Source of the DNA: an uncultured beta proteobacterium
GTDB taxonomy: Bacteria > Pseudomonadota > Gammaproteobacteria > Burkholderiales > Burkholderiaceae
Direction of reading: 5' to 3'
DNA length: 64,000 bases
Assembly: GCA_903821995.1 (NCBI GenBank)
Contig: CAIJNI010000040.1
Location: forward strand, 62,001 to 126,000
In this document: piece after piece, positions 31,003 through 41,849 of the stretch
Position numbering within the stretch: the first letter of the stretch is position 1
How the letters are laid out: each line of letters starts with the position of its first letter
Translations under genes and position numbers: made by a program
The notes under the pieces: model-generated
What the model was told of the DNA's origin: nothing
Database searches by the model: none
The model's input: the letters and a program-made list of their open reading frames with translations, nothing else

Positions 31003-32493
31003 TTAATAAGAATCTATAACTGTAGTACGATTTTTTCTTACTCTAAAAGCGAGGATTGCAATACAAAAAAGGAGTATTGGGGCGTCGCCCCATTTGATAT
31101 AAGGAGTTTTACCTTGTCTTGGTTGTAGGTTGCCAACCAAAGACTCTTGTACAAAAACCGGTAATTGAGTTTGAACCTTACCCTTCCCGTCTATAAATCC
31201 AGTAATCCCAGTGTTCGTTGCGCGAACTGAAGGTAATCCAGATTCTAGTGAGCGTAATTGAGCTAATCGAAGTTGTTGGAGCGGAGCGGAGGTATTACCG
31301 AACCAGGCTAGATTAGTGATATTAACTAAAAAGTTAGCATCGTTGGGGGACTCTCTCATACGGCTAGCTAATTCGCTACCGAAGGCATCTTCGTAACAGA
31401 TCGTAATTACTGCAAAGACATCTGGGTTATTAGACCTTGTTATCTTTAAATGAGGTTGATTTAGATCGCCCATAACAAAATGAGTCATTGGTGCTTGAAT
31501 AGCTCTAACAAACCACATGAAACCAGGTGGAATATATTCTCCAAAAGGAACTAGATGAGATTTGTCATAGGCATAAATCTCACCATTAGGTAGGTAGGCG
31601 CGCGCTCTATTTGAATATTCATCACCAACAGCGCCAATCATTCCAGTAATTAAATACGTTTGATTTTCCTTAAGAGAAGCTTTTAAGTCTTTGTCCCAAC
31701 CTACTGGAAGGCGGTCTTCTGGAAGAGAAAAGGCTGTTTCAGGGCCAATAATTAGATCAGCGGACTTTGATTGGTACTCACGTAAATAAAAATTATTTTG
31801 TTCCTCTAATGCACTTTGCTGATATTGCATGAGTTGAGGAAAGTTACCTTGAATTAGTCGAACCTCAAGTGGTTTTCCAATAGGTTGTGTATAGGAAATA
31901 TTTTCTAAAAAAGATATCAAGAAAATAGCAAATCCGAGGGAAAAAAGAGGAAAAAATAAACGTTCGGGCGCTGATCCAATCTTAAATGCACCCCAAAATA
32001 CTAAGAAGGTGGCTCCTAGAACGCCAAAGATTGGGATGATGCCTACAAAAGGACCAGATAGCTGAGTGTCTCCAAAACCAATCCAAGGAAAGCCTGTCAG
32101 GATATGACCACGTAACCACTCCACTAAGGTCCAAATACTAGCCCACGTGAGCGCAGAATAAGAATTACTGTTTAGTCTAACTCCAGCCCATACAGCAAAT
32201 GTAGGAAAAAGGGCAAGAAAGCCAGATAGTAAAGATACACCTAAGATGGACATCCATAAAGGCATCCCTCCGACATCATGTAAGCTGATGTAGATCCACC
32301 ATAGGCCTAGAGCGAAATATCCAAATCCAAAGCACCATGCCAACTTCATTTGAAAAGAGGCGCTATGAAAATGGTGTTTTTGAAGTAATCTCCAAAATAG
32401 AGCTATGGTAAATAGTTGCCACCAACCAGCACTTGAGCTATTAGCAATTCCAGCAGTAAGCAGACCAAGAAAAAATGAATATAGCAAGCTCAT
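31003..32493 (-). CDS. lnt: Apolipoprotein N-acyltransferase
   Basis: Polytopic N-terminus plus nitrilase domain 'LIIGPETAFSLPEDRLP', 'HLVPFGEYIPPGF', 'VITICYEDAFG'. Confidence 0.93.
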   Translation of the reverse strand: MSLLYSFFLGLLTAGIANSSSAGWWQLFTIALFWRLLQKHHFHSASFQMKLAWCFGFGYFALGLWWIYISLHDVGGMPLWMSILGVSLLSGFLALFPTFAVWAGVRLNSNSYSALTWASIWTLVEWLRGHILTGFPWIGFGDTQLSGPFVGIIPIFGVLGATFLVFWGAFKIGSAPERLFFPLFSLGFAIFLISFLENISYTQPIGKPLEVRLIQGNFPQLMQYQQSALEEQNNFYLREYQSKSADLIIGPETAFSLPEDRLPVGWDKDLKASLKENQTYLITGMIGAVGDEYSNRARAYLPNGEIYAYDKSHLVPFGEYIPPGFMWFVRAIQAPMTHFVMGDLNQPHLKITRSNNPDVFAVITICYEDAFGSELASRMRESPNDANFLVNITNLAWFGNTSAPLQQLRLAQLRSLESGLPSVRATNTGITGFIDGKGKVQTQLPVFVQESLVGNLQPRQGKTPYIKWGDAPILLFCIAILAFRVRKNRTTVIDSY

Positions 32494-32500
32494 GAGGGCA

Positions 32501-33346
32501 TTATCCCTGATGGATTAATGGAATTTTTGAAACAATCAAAATATGAATTTGCCGAGGATCCGCACGTTGAATTTCAAACTTGAGGGGTGGGATTTCAATG
32601 ACATCCCCACGCTTAGGAACCCTACCAATCTTTTGAATCACTAACCCAGCGATAGTGTCAATATCCTCATCGGCAAATACACTGTCAAAAGTTTCATTGA
32701 TTTGTTCAAGACTAGTTATACCTCGAATTCTATATCTATCATCTGCCATCGGGACGATATTATCAGCTTCATCATCAATATCATGTTCATCTTCAATGTC
32801 GCCAACAATTTGCTCTAAGACATCTTCAATTGTTATGATTCCAGCTACTCCACCATACTCATCAACGACAACAGCGAGGTGATTGCGGTTATCTCGAAAA
32901 TCTTTTAAGAGGACGCTAAGTCGTTTTGATGCAGGGATAAAAACTGCGGGGCGTAACCAATCCCGAATTTCAAAATCTTTTTCAACAGAATGTCGTAAAA
33001 GATCTTTCGCTAAAAGAATTCCAATGACGTTATCCCTGCTCCCTTCAAAAACCGGGAATCTAGAGTGTGCCGTAGTTATGACGTCAGCAATAATTTTTTC
33101 AATCGGATCTTGAATATCTACCCAGTCAATTTGTGCCCTAGGTAAAAGGATATCCTTTGCATCTAGCTCACCTACTTGGAAAACACCTTCAATCATTGAC
33201 AGCGCATCAGAATCAATAATTCCCTCAATACGGGCAGCCCGAAGTGTAGCAATCAAGCCTAGTCTTTTTTCTATCGGATCTTCTGGTTTTGAGGAAAGAA
33301 AATCCGTAAGGCGAGCTAATAAACTTTTCGGTTCGGGATCAATCAT
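32501..33346 (-). CDS. corC: HlyC/CorC family protein, CBS domains
   Basis: 'DILLPRAQIDWVD', 'HLAVVVDEYGGVAGIITIEDVLEQIVGDIEDEHD'. Confidence 0.9.
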   Translation of the reverse strand: MIDPEPKSLLARLTDFLSSKPEDPIEKRLGLIATLRAARIEGIIDSDALSMIEGVFQVGELDAKDILLPRAQIDWVDIQDPIEKIIADVITTAHSRFPVFEGSRDNVIGILLAKDLLRHSVEKDFEIRDWLRPAVFIPASKRLSVLLKDFRDNRNHLAVVVDEYGGVAGIITIEDVLEQIVGDIEDEHDIDDEADNIVPMADDRYRIRGITSLEQINETFDSVFADEDIDTIAGLVIQKIGRVPKRGDVIEIPPLKFEIQRADPRQIHILIVSKIPLIHQG

Positions 33347-33367
33347 ATGAGCATAGGATACATCAAT

Positions 33368-33859
33368 TCACCCGATATCATAAGGGTTACTTATGTTGAG
33401 AGATTGCAGGATAGAAATTTCTAAAAATTCCATAGCAACAGCTTCTTCTTCATCCTCATGATCAAATCCTTGGGCATGAAGTAATCCATGAATAAGAATA
33501 TGTATAAAATGCGCTAAAACATCTTTGCCTTGCTCTTTAGCTTCTTTTGTAATGATTGGTAGACATATTAAGAGTTCAGTTTCAATAATTTCTGAAGTAT
33601 CGTGATTTAACGAAGAATCAAAAGTTAGGATATTGGTTGGATAGTCTTTAGCTCGAAATTGAAAATTAATTTTTTTGCTTTCTGCAAGCCCCACCATTCG
33701 TAAAGTGATGGTGGTTGGCTTTTGAACTGCCGCTTGAATCCACTTCAGTAGTTTGGGTTTTGTTAAACGTGCAGACCACTGTTTTTTTAGGGAATCAGTA
33801 CCGTATTGAACTTCAAGTTTAATAGTTGAAGTTGGTTTTGATGTTTTGATAGTAGCCAT
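33368..33859 (-). CDS. ybeY: rRNA maturation endoribonuclease YbeY
   Basis: 'YPTNILTF', 'HILIHGLLHAQGFDHEDEEEAVAME' with His triad. Confidence 0.92.
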   Translation of the reverse strand: MATIKTSKPTSTIKLEVQYGTDSLKKQWSARLTKPKLLKWIQAAVQKPTTITLRMVGLAESKKINFQFRAKDYPTNILTFDSSLNHDTSEIIETELLICLPIITKEAKEQGKDVLAHFIHILIHGLLHAQGFDHEDEEEAVAMEFLEISILQSLNISNPYDIG

Positions 33860-33865
33860 TTCAGC

Positions 33866-35215
33866 CTAATTAGCATCACTAATGATGAGTTCGCCTTTTA
33901 AAGAGTGCGCTAACGCATCTGTGAATAGAACCGGAACCATTTTACCAATGAGCCGTTTTGCAGAAGTATGTGGCGGTAAGGGGATATTAACAACGCGGTT
34001 ATTCTCAGTTCTACCTTGAAGATTTAATCCGTCACGCGCCATACCTTCGATCATAACTCTTTCTGTATTACCAACCATGCTCTGACTAATTGCCAAAATA
34101 TTAACGTCGATTAATGCCGTTAACTCCTGTAGGCGTTTAACTTTAACTTCTCTAGGTGTAGTATCTTCAAGATTAGCAGCAGGAGTGCCTGGGCGCGCGC
34201 TAAAAATAAAGCAGTAACTATTATCAAATTTAATTTCATCGACAAGTTTGAGTAATAGTTGAAAGTCCTCATCAGTTTCACCAGGAAAGCCCACAATAAA
34301 ATCACTTGAAATAGGAATATTGGGCTTAATTTTACGAATTTTTTTAATAATACTTTTATATTCAAGGACTGTGTAACCGCGCTTCATTGCCATCAGGATC
34401 CGGTCAGAGCCATGCTGAACGGGAAGGTGCAGGTGGTTTACGAGTTTTGGCAACGTGGCGTGGGCATCAATTAATCGTTGCGTAAATTCTTTAGGATGGC
34501 TAGTGGTATAACGGATTCTTTCGATTCCGGGTATGTCCGAAATATATTCAAGAAGAAGGGCAAAGTCTGCGATTTCATCAGAGTTATGCATTTTCCCCAA
34601 GTAGGCATTTACATTTTGTCCTAAAAGAGTGATTTCACAAACCCCTTGCAGTGCCAAACCTGAAACTTCAGTCAGAACATCCTCAAAAGGACGTGAGACT
34701 TCTTCGCCTCTAGTGAAGGGTACTACACAGTAAGTGCAATACTTAGAGCATCCTTCCATGATGGAAATAAAAGCTGAGCCACCATCCTTGCGAGCTGGGG
34801 GAAGGTGATCAAATTTTTCAATTTCAGGGAAACTAATATCAACTTGAGGGCGACCTGTTTGGTTGCGTTTAGAAATTAAGTCAGGTAAGCGATGCAAAGT
34901 TTGTGGGCCAAAAACGATATCAACATAAGGCGCTCGATGAACAATTTGTTTACCTTCTTGACTAGCAACGCACCCGCCGACCCCAATCATTAAATTAGGG
35001 TTTAAAATTTTTAATTCGCGCAATCGCCCAAGATCAGAAAAAACTTTTTCTTGTGCTTTTTCTCTAATAGAGCAAGTGTTTAGTAGGATTAAATCGGCAC
35101 CTTCGGGATGATCCGCCACTTCATAATCATGAGAGGCTTGTAGGACGTCAAGCATTTTTTCCGAGTCATACTCGTTCATTTGACAGCCGAAGGTTTTAAT
35201 ATAGACTTTTTTCAT
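33866..35215 (-). CDS. miaB: tRNA-2-methylthio-N6-isopentenyladenosine synthase
   Basis: '[15 protein letters not shown]', radical-SAM '[17 protein letters not shown]', C-terminal TRAM domain. Confidence 0.96.
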   Translation of the reverse strand: MKKVYIKTFGCQMNEYDSEKMLDVLQASHDYEVADHPEGADLILLNTCSIREKAQEKVFSDLGRLRELKILNPNLMIGVGGCVASQEGKQIVHRAPYVDIVFGPQTLHRLPDLISKRNQTGRPQVDISFPEIEKFDHLPPARKDGGSAFISIMEGCSKYCTYCVVPFTRGEEVSRPFEDVLTEVSGLALQGVCEITLLGQNVNAYLGKMHNSDEIADFALLLEYISDIPGIERIRYTTSHPKEFTQRLIDAHATLPKLVNHLHLPVQHGSDRILMAMKRGYTVLEYKSIIKKIRKIKPNIPISSDFIVGFPGETDEDFQLLLKLVDEIKFDNSYCFIFSARPGTPAANLEDTTPREVKVKRLQELTALIDVNILAISQSMVGNTERVMIEGMARDGLNLQGRTENNRVVNIPLPPHTSAKRLIGKMVPVLFTDALAHSLKGELIISDAN

Positions 35216-35292
35216 ATTCCGCGCCGTTCGCAGTGGTTGAAACTGGGGGCAAAGCTTATTTTAGCAGGGTATAGCGTTCTGCAATTTATTTT

Positions 35293-36579
35293 TTAAAATC
35301 GTACTACTCGAAAGCAAATCGCAGCTATAAGGGTTGGGCCTAGGGCGGCAAGAAGAAGATAAGTAGGGCTTACAGCTCGATTTGTAAAAAACGATCTCAA
35401 TATAGATAAGCCAGCAGGGTTGGGAGCATTAGCAATGACTGTTAAGCCCCCGCCAGTCACAGCACCAGAAACGAGGGCTATTTTGAACTCTTCACTAGTG
35501 CCATCAACAAGCGAGCCCAAGTAAGTCAGGGCTGCATTGTCAGTAAGAGCAGTCAGGGCTGCTGTTCCATAAAATGCAATGGTTGGAGTCATACTTTCAA
35601 GGATAGGTTGAAGCCACCATTTTTGGAGACTTCCTAAAACAACAAGCCCAGCTAAGAAGAAAGCCACTAAAAGAGACTCTCGAAGGATCAAAGGGTTTTG
35701 ATATTTAGAATAGGCTGAAGTAAAGCCTAAGAAAAATAGGAATAACCAAAGAAATACTGCTGGGTAATGAGCAAAAACAACAACCCCAGCTAAAAACACC
35801 AAATGGACAAGAATCACTGCAAAAGGCATTTCATCATTTGCTTCGACAAAGTCAGCGCCTAGTTGAGGTATTTGTTTCCTAAATAAAACTGTAACTAAGA
35901 GGGCGTTTATAAACACCGCTAAAGTTGCATGATCGCCAAAATGAGTAAACATGTAGGTTGAAGTCCACTCCCAAGTACCTGCAACCATTAAGACTGGGGG
36001 GGCGGCAAAGTTGGTTAAGGTACCCCCGATTGAAACATTCACAAATAAGACGCCAATAGTGGCATATTGCAATGGGGTGCTCAGCCCAACCTTATAAAAA
36101 CGATCTCTTAGTAGGAGCGCAGCTAATGTCATTGCAGCAGGCTCAGTGATTAATGACCCAAGTAGAGGAACAATAGATAAACTAATAAAGTAGATAACAG
36201 TATTAATTTGTAGGGGGGTTAATTTTGAAACCAAGCGGGCAAGAAAATTAATACAAGTATTTGCAAAGCTTAATATCGGTTTACTTGCAGCAACAACCAT
36301 GACTGCAAAAACAAAAAGTGGCTCAACATAATTTTGGCTTTCTACATAATGGGTCGCATTTTTAATGCCGTCCAGGTAGGACATACTTAGAACAAGAACG
36401 AGGGCCCAAAAACCAAAAACAATTTCAACTTCACCTAGTAAGTGAAATAAACCATAGTGGCTTGGGTATTTGTGAGAAAGTTTCTCAAAGACAGATGTAG
36501 AAAATGTGTGAATAATTGCAACGATAAAAAGACAAGTTGCAATGATTTGAATAGTATTTGGATTGAGATTTAAATTCAT
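35293..36579 (-). CDS. Putative Na+/H+ antiporter family membrane protein
   Basis: Polytopic; 'GGTLTNFAAPPVLMVAGTWEW', 'ALTALTDNAALTYLGSLVDG' resembles ArsB/NhaD-superfamily re-entrant motifs. Confidence 0.7.
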   Translation of the reverse strand: MNLNLNPNTIQIIATCLFIVAIIHTFSTSVFEKLSHKYPSHYGLFHLLGEVEIVFGFWALVLVLSMSYLDGIKNATHYVESQNYVEPLFVFAVMVVAASKPILSFANTCINFLARLVSKLTPLQINTVIYFISLSIVPLLGSLITEPAAMTLAALLLRDRFYKVGLSTPLQYATIGVLFVNVSIGGTLTNFAAPPVLMVAGTWEWTSTYMFTHFGDHATLAVFINALLVTVLFRKQIPQLGADFVEANDEMPFAVILVHLVFLAGVVVFAHYPAVFLWLFLFFLGFTSAYSKYQNPLILRESLLVAFFLAGLVVLGSLQKWWLQPILESMTPTIAFYGTAALTALTDNAALTYLGSLVDGTSEEFKIALVSGAVTGGGLTVIANAPNPAGLSILRSFFTNRAVSPTYLLLAALGPTLIAAICFRVVRF

Positions 36580-36762
36580 AAAAAGTTATATTTTCTATTT
36601 AAGATGAGCAAACTTAATTTGATCAACGGTAATGAATAGTTCATTTCGATACGAAAAATTAAGCATTGGCGACTTTAAAAACCTTGTATGATGATTAAAT
36701 ACAAAAATAAAGAAAAAGCCCATAAAGTTTGACTCCTCTATTATGACAAAACAATCCTCAAA

Positions 36763-38214
36763 ATGACAAAAAAATTACATTATGCGACTTGGGGTTTAAT
36801 AGTCTTTCAGGTCATATTTTGGACTTTTGTACCCCTCTTTGCTCACCATGCGCCTCCACTAGATGTATCGGAAATGCATGGTTGGGCGCAGACATTTCAG
36901 TGGGGATTTTATAAACACCCACCTATGCCAACATGGATCATTGCTGCGTCCCAATTTTTAGTTGGTAAAAATATGCTTTCTCTTTTTTTACCAGCTAGTT
37001 TGTCAATAGCAGGTACTTATTATTGCGTTGGTTGGTTAGCTGGAAAATTCTTGCCGGAAAAAGAAGCTATTGTGGCTTTATTTTTATATAGCCTAACCAT
37101 ATTTTGTAATCTATGGTCTACAGACTTTAATCATAATCAAATTCAAATGCCTTTTTGGGCAATGAGCATTGTGTTTATTTATTTAACATTGACCACAGGA
37201 GAGTCCGTCTTTGCTATCCTTTTGGGAGTTGCAATGGGTCTAAATGCGCTATCAAAATATACGGCAGCCCTCTTGGTTCCTTGTGTTATTTTGCTGATGA
37301 TTTTTTCGTATGAATGGCGTAAGAAAATAAGTTTTAAACTTTTCTTTTTTTCTGCAATTGCATTCTTTCTGACTTTTGGCGGACACCTGCAATGGCTATT
37401 ACATAATAACTTTTTACCGCTTAGATATGTCTCCGATCGATTTGAAGAAATCCATGGGCAGCAAAGTAATTTGAGGGCACTACTTGATTACCTCGGTAAC
37501 ATCTTTGGGGCGCACCTTTTGTTGCTGTTAATGTGTATCTTCCTGATAGTTAAATATAAAAATTCGCCTAAAGAAAACTTTGGGTTGCATTCTAATAAAA
37601 ACCTAAAGTTCCTATGGTTTATTGGTGCAGGGCCGGTACTTTTTTCGTGTTTGATTGGATTGGCTGTGCCGTTGTACAGTCGTTGGTCGACGCCCATGTT
37701 ACCCATGATTACTGTCATTGTAGGTGTGTATCTTCTGGGTAGATTTAAATATCTATACACAAAACGAGTATTTATTTTATATCTGGTCATCCAATGCATT
37801 TTAGGCCTTGCGTATATTAATAAAGATAAAATGAACAAGGAAAGATCAAGTCGAGCCATCTATCCGGCGCCCGAATTAGCGGCGGAAGTATATCGTCAGT
37901 GGCATGAAAAATATCCTAATAATGAATTTAAAATTGTTGCAGGTGGAGAATGGGAAGCTGGCTTTGTTAGTCTTTTTTCACCGATTAAAACCTATGTTTA
38001 TACAGAGGCTAATTCAGATTTAGCCCCTTGGGTGACAGAGAAAATGGCAAATGATTGTGGGTTAGTTATGATTGCACCTTCGCCACAAGAAATAGCGAAA
38101 TTTCCGAGGGTACAAATGCAACCAGACATTATTATCGAAAAAAATGCTCTACATTCACAAGGTGTTTTACATTGGGGTTTACTGGCACCTCTGGGAGATT
38201 GTAGTTTAAAGTAA
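36763..38214 (+). CDS. Glycosyltransferase family 39-like membrane protein (ArnT/PMT fold)
   Basis: N-terminal 'HAPPLDVSEMHGWAQTFQWGFYKHPPMPTWII' with acidic residue in the first periplasmic loop, many TM helices, 'GLNALSKYTAALLVPCV'. Confidence 0.7.
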   Translation: MTKKLHYATWGLIVFQVIFWTFVPLFAHHAPPLDVSEMHGWAQTFQWGFYKHPPMPTWIIAASQFLVGKNMLSLFLPASLSIAGTYYCVGWLAGKFLPEKEAIVALFLYSLTIFCNLWSTDFNHNQIQMPFWAMSIVFIYLTLTTGESVFAILLGVAMGLNALSKYTAALLVPCVILLMIFSYEWRKKISFKLFFFSAIAFFLTFGGHLQWLLHNNFLPLRYVSDRFEEIHGQQSNLRALLDYLGNIFGAHLLLLLMCIFLIVKYKNSPKENFGLHSNKNLKFLWFIGAGPVLFSCLIGLAVPLYSRWSTPMLPMITVIVGVYLLGRFKYLYTKRVFILYLVIQCILGLAYINKDKMNKERSSRAIYPAPELAAEVYRQWHEKYPNNEFKIVAGGEWEAGFVSLFSPIKTYVYTEANSDLAPWVTEKMANDCGLVMIAPSPQEIAKFPRVQMQPDIIIEKNALHSQGVLHWGLLAPLGDCSLK

Positions 38215-38244
38215 CTAAAGTTTTTTTAATCAAAGGAGATTTGA

Positions 38245-38862
38245 ATGTCATTACTTCATCACCATTTAATTAAGACAAATTTAGAAAATATTTACCCAAC
38301 GCAAACGAGTGTTGGATATGCCGAAGTAAAAAATAAAAGAGCTGAGTGGGAGAGCTTAGATAAGAAACAGCGTAAAACCCTTGTTAATGCGCATTGGTTT
38401 CCAGCAATTATTGGACCTAAGGGAAATTACTATATCGTAGATCATCATCATCTAGGCTTTGCTCTGCTAGAGGAAGGCCATAAAGAGGTATACCTGACAA
38501 TTCTGAAAGATTTATCGATGGTGTCGGATATTCAAACTTTTTGGCGGGTCATGGAATTCTCACAATGGGTATATCCTTATGATAATCAGGGGAAAAGAAT
38601 TGATTTCAATTCCTTGCCTAAAAAGATTGAGGATCTATCTGACGACCCGTATCGAAGTTTGGCAGGGCTTGCAAGAAATGCAGGGGCCTACGCTAAATCT
38701 GATACACCATTTACAGAATTTATGTGGGCCGACTACTTTCGGCCTTTAATTAAAAAGAAAGTCATCCAAAACTCTTTAGAGCAGGCAATAGATCAAGCGG
38801 TTGAGTATGCGAGAAAATCAGAGGCTTCTTATCTTCCCGGTTGGCATGGAAAGCACTTATAA
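38245..38862 (+). CDS. ParB-like nuclease superfamily protein (ParBc_2 type)
   Basis: 'HWFPAIIGPKGNYYIVDHHHLGFALLEEGHKEVYLTIL' resembles ParBc_2; no partition context. Confidence 0.6.
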   Translation: MSLLHHHLIKTNLENIYPTQTSVGYAEVKNKRAEWESLDKKQRKTLVNAHWFPAIIGPKGNYYIVDHHHLGFALLEEGHKEVYLTILKDLSMVSDIQTFWRVMEFSQWVYPYDNQGKRIDFNSLPKKIEDLSDDPYRSLAGLARNAGAYAKSDTPFTEFMWADYFRPLIKKKVIQNSLEQAIDQAVEYARKSEASYLPGWHGKHL

Positions 38863-38877
38863 ATTAACGGAATAATT

Positions 38878-39354
38878 ATGACTACAGATTTTGAGTTCAC
38901 AAGAGAAATTTTTATCAGATTAAGCTTTGCTGCTTTTGCAGGAATATCTCTGGGATTAAATCGATGGTTACATCACAAAGCGGCCGGCTTAAGAACACAT
39001 GCCATAGTTGCAATTGGCGCTGCTTTGGTTATGTTATTGATCAGTATGGTTGAGGGCGGCGACGCTCAAGCTAAAAGCCATGTATTACAGGGACTTATTA
39101 CAGGAGTAGGCTTTATTGGCGCTGGTGTAATTTTGCATAAAGGGGCATCTGAAGCTATAAAAGGATTAACGACAGCCGCAAGTATATGGACGTGTGCGCT
39201 TATTGGGGCAAGTTTTGGTGCGGGTTTGGCCGTCTTAGGATTTTCTGCATTATTTTTTGTGATGCTCATATTAATCATTGGTCGTCCCTTAGAGGAACTG
39301 ACTGCAAGATTGCTTAATGTTGAAAGAGCTTCTGAGTTAGATGGAGAAAAATAA
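38878..39354 (+). CDS. MgtC/SapB family membrane protein
   Basis: 'RLSFAAFAGISLGLNRWLHHKAAGLRTHAIVAIGAALVML...GLITGVGFIGAGVILH...GLTTAASIWTCALIG'. Confidence 0.88.
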   Translation: MTTDFEFTREIFIRLSFAAFAGISLGLNRWLHHKAAGLRTHAIVAIGAALVMLLISMVEGGDAQAKSHVLQGLITGVGFIGAGVILHKGASEAIKGLTTAASIWTCALIGASFGAGLAVLGFSALFFVMLILIIGRPLEELTARLLNVERASELDGEK

Positions 39355-39396
39355 AGAACTACAATTTTAAAAGTAACGATGCTCAGGAGAGAAATA

Positions 39397-39927
39397 CTAC
39401 CGAATCAGCGCGCATCCAATACGTGGCCCAGAATTTCCAGAAGGTTGTGATGTGTAGTCATCGGCATCACGATGAATCACTAGAGCTCTTCCCAAAATAC
39501 TTGAATCACCAATTAAAGAAATAGTTTTTAATTTGGCTAGATACCGAACATTACCGTTCGCATCTGAAACGATGTTAGGTAGATCACCAGCATGATGCAT
39601 TGGTAGGTCATGACGACCATGTTGAGTCGACTCTGGGTTGTAGTGTCCACCAGCGCTCATTGCATCCGAAGCCGTGCAATCGCCTTTTTCATGAATATGA
39701 ATACCTTGTGCTGAGTTTGGTTTGAGCCCAGAGATATATCCTGACACTAATACAATGTCTCCAGATTGAGAAAAGTTTAAAGATCCTTGGATGTTTGAAC
39801 CAGATTTAGACTGAATAACTGCAGTAGCGGTAGGTTTTTCAAAATACGACACACACCCCCCAAGTAAAAAGAAAACAGGGATGAGGGGCGCTATATGTTT
39901 TAGAAAGTTAAATATAAAATTAGTCAA
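39397..39927 (-). CDS. sodC: Cu/Zn superoxide dismutase, predicted lipoprotein
   Basis: 'GIHIHEKGDCTASDAMSAGGHYNPE', 'HAGDLPNI', 'GNSGPRIGCALI'; lipobox-like LLGGC. Confidence 0.9.
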   Translation of the reverse strand: MTNFIFNFLKHIAPLIPVFFLLGGCVSYFEKPTATAVIQSKSGSNIQGSLNFSQSGDIVLVSGYISGLKPNSAQGIHIHEKGDCTASDAMSAGGHYNPESTQHGRHDLPMHHAGDLPNIVSDANGNVRYLAKLKTISLIGDSSILGRALVIHRDADDYTSQPSGNSGPRIGCALIR

Positions 39928-40092
39928 AACATTTCCAATGAGAAATTTACATAACCAAATACAGACTTACAAAAAGCTAAAAGGATTAATAATAGTTTAC
40001 TAAATAGAGATGTTATCTTAATACTATTAGTATGCCTCATTTGTGATGAAGATAAAATTTCTTCTCAACAAAAGATAAAACCCCATCAAATC

Positions 40093-41328
40093 TTACGGTT
40101 GTGTTTTATTAATGTTTATAAGAAGCTGAGAACTTCCCAATGAAATATTTTTTAACTCCCCAAAAAAATCACCTGATTGTATAACGGCGTTTCCACTTTT
40201 TGAGACTCTTCCAACCACGTCGAATTGAGAAAACTTACTCAAACTAAATTCTGGTGACATGGATAAACTATCATCTAATACAAATTTATAAGGTAAATTT
40301 TTGACTTGAATTTTTAGAATAGCGAGTGGCATTTTAGGGCCGTCAGTAGCTTTTGCATAAATGAACAAGGTATCCTCTGGGCTGACTTGATCTTTAAGAT
40401 TAGAGGCAAGTTGTACTACTCCAGACAGTTTATTTGTGGCAGGAATTGAAGCGGGCCTAGTGGACTTTTGATTTAAGCCAGCATTTGTTTTAGCCTCTGC
40501 AATGCTGCTTAATAACCCATTAGCAAGGTCACTTCCAGATTCAGTTTGTTTAAGGGCTTTTTCCCATAATTCGATGGCATGAGAATAATCTGCCTTATCA
40601 AAAGCAATAGATCCTGCTAAAGCAAGAGACTTAAGATGATTTGGATTAATCTTTAAAGCCCTAGTAATCAAGATGGTCGGCTCACCTTGAATATTTTTCT
40701 GTGAAAAGGCAATTAAATCTGCTAAATCAGCAATGATATCGACATTATTGGGGTCTAATGAGAGTGCTGTTTTAAGGGCATCAATGGCAAGTTGAAATTG
40801 GTTTAAGGCAGCATATGATCTTCCCAACATCAACCAGCCTGTTTTGTCATTAGGGTTATCTTTTAATTTCCCTGCTAGCTTATCAACCATATCTTGTATT
40901 TGCGCTGGCGATGGTTGTGTATTATTGATTTGAACGTCTTGATTTAAGATGGCTTCCGGTGTTCCGATCTGTAAATAAAAAATAATTACGATGATTGGAA
41001 ATAGCCCAGCAATGAATAGAGGTAATTTTAAAGAGTATTTATTCTTTTTCTGAACTGAGGATGAGTCGATATGCCGCTCTTCCAAAACACGTTTAATTAA
41101 GTTTGTTTTATTAATATTGTATTGTTCAGCATCAATCAGACCCCGATTAAATTCATCATCTAAAGCTTGTTGTGCTTCTTGTAAAAAAATTAAATTATTG
41201 CCAGTTGAACTGACCTGCTGTTCCAGTAAAGTTTCATTCTTTCGAACTGTTCGTGGCAATGATTGGCGAATAAAATAGAATGTTGTAAGACCGATCATTA
41301 CAACGGCGATGATGACAAACCAAGTCAT
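40093..41328 (-). CDS. ccmI: Cytochrome c biogenesis protein CcmI (CycH), TPR repeats
   Basis: Position after ccmH; N-terminal TM, 'TGWLMLGRSYAALNQFQLAIDALKTALSLDPNN' TPRs. Confidence 0.87.
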   Translation of the reverse strand: MTWFVIIAVVMIGLTTFYFIRQSLPRTVRKNETLLEQQVSSTGNNLIFLQEAQQALDDEFNRGLIDAEQYNINKTNLIKRVLEERHIDSSSVQKKNKYSLKLPLFIAGLFPIIVIIFYLQIGTPEAILNQDVQINNTQPSPAQIQDMVDKLAGKLKDNPNDKTGWLMLGRSYAALNQFQLAIDALKTALSLDPNNVDIIADLADLIAFSQKNIQGEPTILITRALKINPNHLKSLALAGSIAFDKADYSHAIELWEKALKQTESGSDLANGLLSSIAEAKTNAGLNQKSTRPASIPATNKLSGVVQLASNLKDQVSPEDTLFIYAKATDGPKMPLAILKIQVKNLPYKFVLDDSLSMSPEFSLSKFSQFDVVGRVSKSGNAVIQSGDFFGELKNISLGSSQLLININKTQP

Positions 41329-41849
41329 ACGTTATCTTTCGTGGTGGCAGATGGGATTTTCTGAGTAACAAGGAGGGCTTCAGCTAGCACCAAATCCTCT
41401 TGACTTAATTGATTTTGGCTCAGCATTTTTAATTGACGCGTATGCTGCTTTAGAAGTAAAAATCCAAAAATAAGAAAAATGAAAGGCCCACACCATAATA
41501 AGTAGGTAGTGGCTTTAAATGGCGGTTTATATAAAACAAAATCACCATATCTGGCAACCATATAATCAATAATCTCTTGCTTTGATTGCTGTTGGAGAAG
41601 CTTCTCACGAATTTGACTTCTAAGGTCTTGCGCAAGTTCAGCATGAGAGCCAGCAATTGTTTCATTTTGACAAACCAGACAGCGAAGTTCTTCTGCAATA
41701 CTTTTTACCTTTTGTTCCAAAATAGGATCATCTGCAAGTGGAGGGGCTTCCGGCAATCCTTGGGCTGTGGCATATAGATTAACGACAATAGATAGAATGA
41801 CACTTAGGCATGCCAGGCTGAGTCTCAGAGTTTTTCTTGAGTCAGGCAT
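41325..41849 (-). CDS. ccmH: Cytochrome c-type biogenesis protein CcmH
   Basis: 'LRCLVCQNETIAGSHAELAQDLRSQI' LRCxxCQ motif. Confidence 0.94.
   Translation of the reverse strand: MPDSRKTLRLSLACLSVILSIVVNLYATAQGLPEAPPLADDPILEQKVKSIAEELRCLVCQNETIAGSHAELAQDLRSQIREKLLQQQSKQEIIDYMVARYGDFVLYKPPFKATTYLLWCGPFIFLIFGFLLLKQHTRQLKMLSQNQLSQEDLVLAEALLVTQKIPSATTKDNV

Noticed and set aside
37488-37859. 123-aa minus-strand ORF inside the GT39-like gene
   Set aside because: Antisense to a longer, better supported membrane-protein ORF
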